Positions 1-5,657 of a stretch of 5,693 nucleotides of DNA are shown piece after piece. The position numbers and the translations under genes are program-made. Each line of letters starts with the position of its first letter. Position 1 is the first letter of the stretch. The notes under the pieces were generated by a model. The model had not been told where the DNA came from and ran no database searches. It saw only the letters and a list, made by a program, of their open reading frames with translations. Source of the DNA: DSAR01 sp034437315 (GTDB lineage Bacteria > Chloroflexota > Anaerolineae > B4-G1); NCBI GenBank assembly GCA_034437315.1, contig DAOTUC010000188.1, positions 1 to 5,693 on the forward strand, in the 5' to 3' direction.

Positions 1-4
1 CTAA

Positions 5-14
5 GGGAAGGGGG
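5..14 (+). promoter_or_regulatory. Ribosome binding site of the fumarase alpha gene
   Basis: A purine run (GGGAAGGGGG) ends 5 nt before the ATG at 20 and is a plausible Shine-Dalgarno element. It supports the start at 20; the in-frame ATG at 29 lies 14 nt from the run and is less well placed. A TAG sits directly before the ATG (17-19) and a TAA at 2-4, so an upstream gene could end here, but too little sequence is present to tell. Confidence 0.6.
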
Positions 15-19
15 CATAG

Positions 20-922
20 ATGAAACACATGGATAACCAAAGTTTTGTTGACGCTTTTGTCGAGTTGGTCCGCCGAGCATCGACTGACCTGCCGGCCGAC
101 GTGGAGATGGCGCTGAAGACAGCGCGAGATAAGGAGGCCTCGGAGTCCGCCGCCGTGGGGGCGCTGGACACGATCCTGGAGAACGTCGCCCTGGCTCGGG
201 CTAATTCGACGCCAGTCTGTCAGGATACCGGTACGCCGATCTTTTATATTTATCATCCATCCGACGTGAGCACGCGGGCGTTGAAAGGTCATATCCAAGC
301 CGCGGTGTCCGAGTCGACCGCGCGTTCCTACCTACGCCCCAACGCCGTCGATTCCCTGACCGGAAAGAATAGCGGCAATAATCTGGGTGTGGGGTTTCCC
401 ACGTTCCATTTTGAGGTGGTGGATAAAGAACATCCAGAGGATGAGGACTTCATACACGTCGATCTGCTCCTCAAAGGGGGCGGCAGTGAGAATGTCGGCG
501 TGCAGTATAAACTTCCACATTCGCCCCTGAATGCCGGGCGAGATTTAGAGGGGGTGCGCCGGGTCGTCCTGGACGCGGTCTACCAGGCCCAGGGCAAGGG
601 CTGCGCGCCGGCCGTTCTGGGCGTCGCCATTGGCGGCGACCGTGGAAACGGCTACGTCCACGCCAAGGAGCAATTGTTCCGTCCGTTGAACGATATCAAC
701 CCGAATCCTCAATTGGCGGAATTGGAGGGCGCGTTGTTGCGCGAGTGCAACGAATTGGGCATTGGGCCAATGGGCTTCGGGGGACAGACGACTGTGCTGG
801 GCGTTAAAATCGGCGCTTACCATCGCTTGCCGGCCTGTTATTTCGTCAGCGTCGCCTATATGTGTTGGGCGTGCCGGCGGGCGACTATGACCATTCGAGA
901 TGGAGAAGTGGAGTACAAATAA
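20..922 (+). CDS. Class I (Fe-S) fumarate hydratase, alpha subunit
   Basis: Large subunit of the heterodimeric, oxygen-sensitive fumarase that interconverts fumarate and malate in the cytoplasm using a [4Fe-4S] cluster. It belongs to the tartrate/fumarate hydro-lyase alpha family. The 300-residue length is normal for a stand-alone alpha subunit. Visible family motifs are CQDTGTP at 67-73, KNSGNNLGVGFPT near 116-128, KGGGSEN at 152-158, GKGCAPAVLGVAIGGDRG at 192-209 and MGFGGQTTVLGVKIG at 251-265. From family knowledge the cluster ligands should be C67, C195 and C282 (in YMCWACRR). C285, three residues after the last ligand, is an extra cysteine. The start at 20 is preferred because of the purine-rich ribosome site; M4 (position 29) is an alternative. 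Its TAA overlaps the beta-subunit ATG by one base, which indicates translational coupling. L(+)-tartrate dehydratase is a related activity that cannot be excluded from sequence alone, but the TCA-type neighbours favour fumarase. Confidence 0.93.
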   Translation: MKHMDNQSFVDAFVELVRRASTDLPADVEMALKTARDKEASESAAVGALDTILENVALARANSTPVCQDTGTPIFYIYHPSDVSTRALKGHIQAAVSESTARSYLRPNAVDSLTGKNSGNNLGVGFPTFHFEVVDKEHPEDEDFIHVDLLLKGGGSENVGVQYKLPHSPLNAGRDLEGVRRVVLDAVYQAQGKGCAPAVLGVAIGGDRGNGYVHAKEQLFRPLNDINPNPQLAELEGALLRECNELGIGPMGFGGQTTVLGVKIGAYHRLPACYFVSVAYMCWACRRATMTIRDGEVEYK

Positions 923-1554
923 TGGCTCATTACAATTTGACGGTACCGATTGCGGAGGAAGCTATTCGAGCGCTACACGTGGGCGATACGGTCAATCTCT
1001 CCGGCGTGATCGCGACGGGACGGGACGCCGCTCATAAGTATATGATTGACACGTTTATCCGCGCCGACGAGACGCCCGAGAGCGAACGCGCCCTGTATGA
1101 CGAGTTGCAGGAGATATTGCGCGGGAGCGTGATCTACCATTGCGGGCCGGTCGTTCGCCAACGTGAGGACGGACGGTGGGAATTTGTAGCCGCCGGCCCG
1201 ACGACGTCGATCCGCGAGGAACCTTACGAGGCCAAGGTCATCGAACATTTCGGATTGCGAGGCGTCATCGGCAAGGGCGGGATGGGCGCGAACACCCTGA
1301 AAGTCTGTGGAGAGCACGGCGCGGCCTACCTTCACGCCGTGGGAGGGGCGGCCTCGCTCATCGCCAACGCAGTCAAAGAGGTCGTCGCGGTCCACAAGAA
1401 AGACGAGTTCGGTGTCCCCGAAGCGTTCTGGATCATCCGCGTCGAGGATTTCCCGTTGGTCGTGACGATGGACGCCCACGGTCGGAGCATTCACAGCGAG
1501 GTCGAGCGGAAATCGAAGGAAGCGTTGGCGCGACTCGTCGCCCAAGCTGGGTAA
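922..1554 (+). CDS. Class I (Fe-S) fumarate hydratase, beta subunit
   Basis: Small subunit of the same fumarase, equivalent to the C-terminal domain of single-chain FumA/FumB; it completes the active site with the alpha chain. The 210-residue product shows the family signatures LSGVIATGRDAAHK (26-39), GPTTSIR (92-98), GKGGMG (117-122) and the C-terminal stretch FWIIRVEDFPLVVTMDAHG (169-187) followed by RSIH. The reading frame stays open upstream to 862, but the extra 20 codons lie inside the alpha gene and resemble nothing in the family. The ATG at 922, in a TAATG junction with alpha and with a GGAG (902-905 or 910-913 region) upstream, is the better start. The segment at about 48-70, between the RDAAHK and GPVV motifs, seems some ten residues longer than in the versions I remember; it is charged and probably helical. 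Alpha and beta should be co-translated in equal amounts. Confidence 0.93.
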   Translation: MAHYNLTVPIAEEAIRALHVGDTVNLSGVIATGRDAAHKYMIDTFIRADETPESERALYDELQEILRGSVIYHCGPVVRQREDGRWEFVAAGPTTSIREEPYEAKVIEHFGLRGVIGKGGMGANTLKVCGEHGAAYLHAVGGAASLIANAVKEVVAVHKKDEFGVPEAFWIIRVEDFPLVVTMDAHGRSIHSEVERKSKEALARLVAQAG

Positions 1555-1597
1555 CACCCGGTTGAGGTAAACCTGATGTATTGGAAGATTAGCCGTG

Positions 1598-1604
1598 AGA
1601 GGAG
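1598..1604 (+). promoter_or_regulatory. Shine-Dalgarno-like AGAGGAG ahead of an alternative delta-subunit start
   Basis: AGAGGAG lies 8 nt before an in-frame TTG at 1613, a good spacing for translation initiation. If used, it would add 28 residues to the N-terminus of the ferredoxin subunit. The added residues do not resemble the family, so this may be chance or a remnant; it is listed because it is the main competitor to the start at 1697. Confidence 0.25.
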
Positions 1605-1684
1605 CAAACAGATTGTCCAAAGCGCGGGTCACACGTATCCGAACGCATCTCGAAGAGCAAACGACTGTAGCCGTCGCATTGAAT

Positions 1685-1690
1685 GAGAGG
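1685..1690 (+). promoter_or_regulatory. Ribosome binding site deciding the delta-subunit start
   Basis: GAGAGG ends 6 nt before the ATG at 1697. This supports a start there rather than at the in-frame GTG at 1595 or TTG at 1613, and it yields a protein of typical delta-subunit length. Confidence 0.6.
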
Positions 1691-1696
1691 CCCGGT

Positions 1697-1963
1697 ATGA
1701 AACTCTGGCGTATACCCCTTGACGTCGATAAGTTTTCCATTCCTCACGGGGAGATACATATCATCACATCCCGTTGCAAGGGATGTGAGCTATGTGTGCG
1801 CTATTGCCCGAAGGACGTGTTGGTGATGTCGGAGGGGATGAACGAAAAAGGGTATCATCCCCCTGAAGCCATTCGGCCGGAACAGTGCGTGGCTTGCCGA
1901 TTGTGCGAGTTGTTATGTCCGGAATTTTGTATCTATGTCAGGGAGGTAGTGGAGCGTGAGTGA
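1697..1963 (+). CDS. korD: 2-oxoacid:ferredoxin oxidoreductase, delta subunit (2x[4Fe-4S] ferredoxin)
   Basis: Small iron-sulfur subunit that passes electrons between the TPP/Fe-S catalytic core and soluble ferredoxin. From the ATG at 1697 the product has 88 residues, normal for KorD/PorD. Two classical cluster motifs are visible: C27, C30, C33, C37 in CKGCELCVRYCP and C64, C67, C70, C74 in CVACRLCELLCP. The text HIITSRCKGCELCVRYCPKD (21-40) closely resembles the Kor delta family. The frame is open upstream to a GTG at 1595 (34 more residues, basic and unlike the family), so a longer form is possible but less likely. The end overlaps the alpha-subunit start by 8 nt, showing tight coupling. 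Specificity (2-oxoglutarate, pyruvate or branched-chain) cannot be read from this subunit; the symbol follows the overall resemblance of the set to Kor. Confidence 0.88.
   Translation: MKLWRIPLDVDKFSIPHGEIHIITSRCKGCELCVRYCPKDVLVMSEGMNEKGYHPPEAIRPEQCVACRLCELLCPEFCIYVREVVERE
1941..1946 (+). promoter_or_regulatory. Ribosome binding site of the alpha-subunit gene
   Basis: GGGAGG inside the end of the delta-subunit gene ends 9 nt before the GTG at 1956. It supports that GTG as the start instead of the in-frame GTG at 1971. Confidence 0.6.
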
Positions 1964-3116
1964 ATCTGGGGTGTTGGAAGGCAAGTTTTTCTTGGATGGG
2001 GATACAGCCATCGCCGAGGGGGCGCTCTGCGCCGGATGCCGTTTTTTTGGCGCTTATCCCATTACGCCAGCCAGCGAAATCGCCGAGCGAATGGCTGCAC
2101 GCTTGCCGTCGGTGGGAGGCGTGTTCATCCAGATGGAGGATGAGTTGGCGTCGATGAACTCAATTGTGGGCGCGGCCTGGGGCGGCGCGCGATCCATGAC
2201 CGCTACTTCTGGGCCGGGCGTCAGTTTGATGTTGGAGAACATCGGCCTGGCGGTGATGACCGAAACCCCCTGCGTCGTGGTGAACGTTCAGCGGGGCGGC
2301 CCCTCCACCGGCCTGCCCACCGCGACCAGTCAATCCGATATGATGCAGGCCCGCTGGGGTTCCCACGGCGATTACGAGATTATCGCGCTGGCGCCGGCTT
2401 CCCCCCAGGAAGCTTTCGACCTGACGATCCGCGCCTTTAATCTGGCCGAAAAGTACCGCACGCCCGTTTTTATCATGGCCGATGAGGCGGTGGGGCATAT
2501 GTTCGAGCGGGTCGTGATTCCACCCCGGGAGGATATCCCCATCTATCCCTGGCGCAAACCGAAGGAACCGCCTCAAAAGGGGCGCGAATTCCTGCATTAC
2601 GCCCCCGAAGCGGATGGCGTACCCCCATTCCCTGTGGCCGGTTCAGGCTACCGCATTCACATGACCGGCCTGACGCACGACGAGCGTGGCTATCCGGTGG
2701 TGACGGCGGCCCAGCAAGAAAAGCTAATCCCCCGTTTGATTGGCAAAATTATCGACAATGCGGATGACATCATCGACATTGAAGAGAACGGTGTGGAGGG
2801 CGCGGATGTGGCGCTCGTCTCCTACGGTATTTCGGCCCGCCCCGCTCGTCTGGCGGTCGATATGGCGCGGAAAGAGGGATTGCGCGTCGGTATGCTCAAA
2901 CTGGTGACTGTCTGGCCTTTCGCCGAGAAGCGCATCCGTCAATTGTCTGGGGAGATCAAAGCGTTTGTGGTCCCGGAGATCAATATGGGACAGATCGTGC
3001 GGGAGGTGGAGCGCTGCGCGGCGGGGCGAGCGCGGGTGCTATCGGTTCCCCATCCCGGCGGAGACATCCACGAGCCAGGCGTGATCTTAGATGCGATTCG
3101 TGAGGTGGCGCAATGA
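1956..3116 (+). CDS. korA: 2-oxoacid:ferredoxin oxidoreductase, alpha subunit (KorA-like)
   Basis: Alpha subunit of the ferredoxin-linked oxidoreductase that interconverts a 2-oxoacid plus CoA with an acyl-CoA plus CO2. It binds the pyrimidine side of TPP and shapes the substrate pocket. The 386-residue chain has the POR N-terminal domain (about 15-190) with GAYPITPASE at 32-41, QMEDE at 59-63, SGPGVSLM at 85-92 and the Kor hallmark VQRGGPSTGLPT at 111-122. A linker with HMTGLTHDERGYP follows at 235-247, then the transketolase C-terminal-like domain with VGMLKLVTVWPFAEKRIR (311-328) and EINMGQI (341-347). There is no gamma domain at the N-terminus, unlike the gamma-alpha fusions of many aerobic Kor enzymes; gamma is instead fused to beta downstream. 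It starts with GTG at 1956 behind GGGAGG, and its TGA overlaps the next ATG by 4 nt. 2-Oxoglutarate is the likeliest substrate from motif style and the fumarase neighbour; another 2-oxoacid cannot be excluded. Confidence 0.92.
   Translation: MSESGVLEGKFFLDGDTAIAEGALCAGCRFFGAYPITPASEIAERMAARLPSVGGVFIQMEDELASMNSIVGAAWGGARSMTATSGPGVSLMLENIGLAVMTETPCVVVNVQRGGPSTGLPTATSQSDMMQARWGSHGDYEIIALAPASPQEAFDLTIRAFNLAEKYRTPVFIMADEAVGHMFERVVIPPREDIPIYPWRKPKEPPQKGREFLHYAPEADGVPPFPVAGSGYRIHMTGLTHDERGYPVVTAAQQEKLIPRLIGKIIDNADDIIDIEENGVEGADVALVSYGISARPARLAVDMARKEGLRVGMLKLVTVWPFAEKRIRQLSGEIKAFVVPEINMGQIVREVERCAAGRARVLSVPHPGGDIHEPGVILDAIREVAQ
3102..3105 (+). promoter_or_regulatory. Ribosome binding site of the beta-gamma fusion gene
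   Basis: GAGG (within GAGGTGG) ends 7 nt before the ATG at 3113. With the ATGA overlap it supports the full-length start that includes the acidic N-terminal extension. Confidence 0.55.
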
Positions 3117-4747
3117 CTGTAGATAGTGAACGACCGATAGAGATTTACGGGGAAGACTATCCGACGTTAGAGGCGGACGAGAATGCGGATATGGAGCGAC
3201 AAATCCGTGAATATATGGCGGAGGCCGACGAGATGACAGGCGAGCAAGCGACGGATGGGCCGACGCTGGAAGAGATTGAACAACACCCGATGGACCATCT
3301 GTTGCGCACTGAGCGCTTGCCGCACATCTGGTGCCCGGGTTGTGGATTGGGGACGGCGTTGAGCTGCTTCACCAGCGCGTTGATGCGCTCTGGACTCGAT
3401 ATGGACAGGGTGTCAATCGTCTCTGGCATTGGCTGTACGGGGCGGGTGGCTGGTTACATGCGGCTGGATGGATTTCACACGACTCATGGGCGGGCGCTCC
3501 CCTTCGCCACAGGGCTTAAGTTGGCGAATGAGGGCTTGAAAGTCATCGTTTTCTCCGGTGATGGGGATCTCATCGCTATTGGAGGCAACCACTTCATCCA
3601 CGCGGCTCGCCGCAATATGGACATCACTGTGGTCTGCGTCAACAATTTCATCTACGGAATGACCGGCGGGCAGGTAGGGCCGACGACGCCGACCAAGGCG
3701 CGGGCCAGCACGGCTCCCTGGGGCAACCTGGAACATCCGTTCAACATCCCGAACCTGGCGGCTGCTTCCGGCGCCACTTACGTGGCCCGCTGGACGGTCC
3801 TTCACGCCCGGCGTTTGGAGCAGTCGATTCACAAGGCGCTTCAGCATCCCGGTTTCAGCGTAGTCGAGGTGATCTCTCCCTGCCCGACCGCCTACGGGCG
3901 CGCCAATCGTCGGGTATACGGCAGCGACCTGATGGCTTATTATCACGAGAACGCGGTCATCCGGCGCGGCGTTAAACCCTGGGAAGTAGACATCGGATTT
4001 GGCGGGGAAATTGTCTGCGGTGAGTTTATTGAGACGGATCGGCCCACTTTCCAGGATCGGGTGCGCGAGTTGTACAGCGAGACGGTTCAGGCGCAATATC
4101 GCCCTTCGGTGGAGTTGGAACCCCCGGAGCAGGCCGACGTGGAAAATGCCCTCACGTACAAGACCGCGCTTGAGGTTGAAGAGGCGGGCGAAGATGTCGA
4201 GCAGGTGGAAGTGCGCCTGGGGGGATTCGGCGGTCAGGGGATCATTCTGTCGGGCAAAATCGTTGGGCGCGCTGTGGCGATTTACAGCGACCAACAGGTC
4301 ACGTTGACCCGTTCCTATGGCCCGGAAGCGCGAGGCGGCGCTTGCAGCAGCGCGGTCATCATCTCCGATGGCATGATCTTGTATCCCCACGTGACCCGGC
4401 CCAGCATCATGATGATGATGTCTCAGGCCGCCTACGTCAAGTATCGGGATGAATTGGTGGACGGTGGGTTAATGTTGGTCGACGCCGATCTGGTCGAGTG
4501 GGATGAAGCTGATCAGCGGATCAGGCCTATCCCGGCTACGCGCATCGCCGAGGAAGCGTTAGGGCGACGCATTGTAGCCAACATCGTGATGTTGGGCGCT
4601 TTGACTGCGCTGACGGACGAGCTCTCTAAAGAGGCGATGGAGCAATCTATCCTGGATAGTGTGCCGAAAGGTACGGAGGATTTGAATATGGATGCCTTTC
4701 GCCGGGGTTTTGATTACGCGATCAACCTGGCGGAGCCTTCTCAGTAG
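3113..4747 (+). CDS. 2-oxoacid:ferredoxin oxidoreductase, fused beta-gamma subunit
   Basis: Catalytic TPP/Fe-S subunit and gamma subunit in one 544-residue chain. Residues 1-59 form an acidic extension (19 Asp/Glu, 3 Arg, no Lys). The beta domain (about 60-330) has WCPGCG at 73-78, GIGC ending at C108, the TPP/Mg motif from GDGD (149-152) to NN (177-178), YGMTGGQVGPTTPTKA (181-196) and SPCPTAYG (255-262). C74, C77, C108 and C257 are the expected [4Fe-4S] ligands, spaced as in known beta subunits. An acidic linker (about 331-363) leads into the gamma domain (about 364-544) with GGFGGQGIILSGKI (370-383), the TRSYGPEARGGACSS segment (399-413) and a C-terminal Rossmann-like region. Separate beta and gamma genes, or a gamma-alpha fusion, are the arrangements I know best. 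The sequence is continuous with no stop or frame change at the junction. It is the last gene of the set, with the terminator 18 nt after the stop. An internal ATG at 3233 with a strong GGAGG could give a shorter form. Confidence 0.92.
   Translation: MTVDSERPIEIYGEDYPTLEADENADMERQIREYMAEADEMTGEQATDGPTLEEIEQHPMDHLLRTERLPHIWCPGCGLGTALSCFTSALMRSGLDMDRVSIVSGIGCTGRVAGYMRLDGFHTTHGRALPFATGLKLANEGLKVIVFSGDGDLIAIGGNHFIHAARRNMDITVVCVNNFIYGMTGGQVGPTTPTKARASTAPWGNLEHPFNIPNLAAASGATYVARWTVLHARRLEQSIHKALQHPGFSVVEVISPCPTAYGRANRRVYGSDLMAYYHENAVIRRGVKPWEVDIGFGGEIVCGEFIETDRPTFQDRVRELYSETVQAQYRPSVELEPPEQADVENALTYKTALEVEEAGEDVEQVEVRLGGFGGQGIILSGKIVGRAVAIYSDQQVTLTRSYGPEARGGACSSAVIISDGMILYPHVTRPSIMMMMSQAAYVKYRDELVDGGLMLVDADLVEWDEADQRIRPIPATRIAEEALGRRIVANIVMLGALTALTDELSKEAMEQSILDSVPKGTEDLNMDAFRRGFDYAINLAEPSQ
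3220..3224 (+). promoter_or_regulatory. Internal Shine-Dalgarno-like GGAGG within the beta-gamma gene
   Basis: GGAGG lies 8 nt before an in-frame ATG at 3233 (M41). Initiation there would give a product lacking the first 40 residues of the acidic extension while keeping the whole beta and gamma domains. It encodes Ala-Glu-Ala in the main frame, so it may be chance. Confidence 0.25.
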
Positions 4748-4765
4748 CTTGACCCAGACGTAGAA

Positions 4766-4809
4766 GCCCGGTCTATCGCTAAGATAAGGCGATAGACCGG
4801 GCGTTTTTT
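4766..4809 (+). terminator. Intrinsic terminator of the fumarase/oxidoreductase gene set
   Basis: A perfect 14-bp stem (GCCCGGTCTATCGC at 4766-4779 with GCGATAGACCGGGC at 4789-4802) encloses a 9-nt loop. One G and six T's (4804-4809) follow. It lies 18 nt after the beta-gamma stop, the classic place and form of a Rho-independent terminator. Read on the - strand the hairpin is followed only by TTCT, so termination of the convergent membrane-protein gene here would be weaker. The T-tract touches the stop codon of that gene. Confidence 0.93.
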
Positions 4810-5549
4810 CAATACGCTACCTGTACCCCCTTGATGCGCTCCAGCAATTTCTCCACCAGCGCGATGATGAATAGGAAGACGACATCGGCGGCGATGATGA
4901 GGGCGCAGACCGTCGTCAGCCAACGCATAGCGGAGGCGAGGGGCCTTTCCAGGCTGGCGATGATCGTGGGGCCGAGGCCGGCGATCCAGCCCAACAGGCC
5001 CAGCGCGATCAGAAACAACAGGATCGGCGGCCATGCCTGACGGTCCGACCGGCTGGGCAACATCGTGTTCCCCACGGCGAAGATCAGGTAGGCCCAGATC
5101 CAGGCGTCGCTGGTTTTGAGAGCGTTCAGCGCGCTGGACAGCGCGCCGCTCCAATTCCCGGCGGCGAAAGCGGATTCGAGGTTTTGCACGCCGAAGACCT
5201 GGTAACCGATCCATAGGATGACGGCGCTCCCGGTGAGCAGGGGGGCTAATCCGATCAGGCTGGCGCGCACGACGTCCGTTTTTTCGACAGGGACGAAACC
5301 GAGCTGAACGCGCTGCCCCGCTCGCTTGGGACGAATGGAGATGCCCCCGACTCGCACGCCCAGCAGCAACGCGATCAGCGCGTGGCTCAACTCGTGGAGC
5401 ACGATGCCGGGCAACAATGGCAGCGCGTAGAGAAAGACCGCGATTTCCGAATCGCCCGTGAGCAGGAGCATAACGCCTTGCAGGTGGCGGTGCATCCAGC
5501 GCTCAAGCAGCAATAGCCCCACCAGCGTGATCGCCAACCAGAATAACAT
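4809..5549 (-). CDS. Polytopic membrane protein, probable M50 (site-2-protease)-like metallopeptidase
   Basis: A 246-residue, very hydrophobic protein with about six predicted membrane segments by eye: near 2-18, 35-64, 94-120, 148-162, 173-198 and 208-235. HELSH at 52-56 lies inside a hydrophobic segment, as in intramembrane zinc proteases of family M50. A second polar motif, NTMLPSRSD at 161-169, lies in a later segment where M50 enzymes supply a third zinc ligand (Asp in an N/D-x-x-P-type motif). GLAPLLTG at 100-107 recalls the conserved G-x-x-x-N/G region. No PDZ domain or signal peptide is evident. The ATG at 5549 follows GAGGG with only a 3-nt spacer and an in-frame TGA three codons upstream, so it is the first usable start. 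The gene is convergent with the metabolic genes and probably unrelated to them. The family assignment rests on motifs; a non-catalytic HExxH membrane protein is possible. Confidence 0.78.
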   Translation of the reverse strand: MLFWLAITLVGLLLLERWMHRHLQGVMLLLTGDSEIAVFLYALPLLPGIVLHELSHALIALLLGVRVGGISIRPKRAGQRVQLGFVPVEKTDVVRASLIGLAPLLTGSAVILWIGYQVFGVQNLESAFAAGNWSGALSSALNALKTSDAWIWAYLIFAVGNTMLPSRSDRQAWPPILLFLIALGLLGWIAGLGPTIIASLERPLASAMRWLTTVCALIIAADVVFLFIIALVEKLLERIKGVQVAY

Positions 5550-5589
5550 CCACCCTCACACCCACATCTAAACGTCTACCTATGACACA

Positions 5590-5641
5590 AATCTCCCGCA
5601 AGTTTAGAATCCGCATCCGAAAGCGAACCTTGCGGGAGGTT
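5590..5641 (-). terminator. Long-loop inverted repeat, probable terminator of the upstream - strand gene
   Basis: Arms 5590-5602 and 5629-5641 can pair over 13 positions (12 Watson-Crick and one G-U; core CTCCCGCAAG with CTTGCGGGAG) around a 26-nt loop. On the - strand it begins 17 nt after the TAA of the partial gene at 5658 and is followed by a short T-rich stretch (TTGTGT), so it could be a weak intrinsic terminator or a 3' stabilising hairpin. On the + strand no T-tract follows. A regulatory role in the leader of the membrane-protein gene, 40 nt away, is the alternative. Confidence 0.5.
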
Positions 5642-5657
5642 GATACGTTGGACGTGC

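Noticed and set aside
862..921. 20-codon N-terminal extension of fumarase beta
   Set aside because: It overlaps the conserved C-terminal coding of the alpha subunit, adds residues foreign to the family, and the TAATG junction start at 922 is standard for paired subunits.
1176..1565. Same-strand alternate frame of 129 codons inside fumarase beta
   Set aside because: Arg/Gly-rich shadow translation overlapping a real gene in another frame.
973..1740. Antisense open frame of 255 codons opposite fumarase beta and the following gap
   Set aside because: Mostly opposite a convincing fumarase subunit, with no domain signature. It extends into the gap and the delta-subunit start, but no ribosome site or conserved text supports it.
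3413..4390. Antisense open frame of 325 codons opposite the beta-gamma gene
   Set aside because: It lies wholly opposite a gene with clear family motifs, and its translation is rich in Arg/Ala/Pro/His with no recognisable domain; it is a codon-phase shadow of GC-rich coding DNA.
4741..5214. Alternate - strand frame of 157 codons under the membrane-protein gene
   Set aside because: Arg-rich shadow of a hydrophobic gene in a different frame, ending across the terminator hairpin.
5560..5590. Possible - strand promoter (TTGTGT as -35 and a TTTAGA-like -10) before the membrane-protein gene
   Set aside because: The spacing between the two boxes is too short (about 12 nt) and neither fits well; not strong enough to list.
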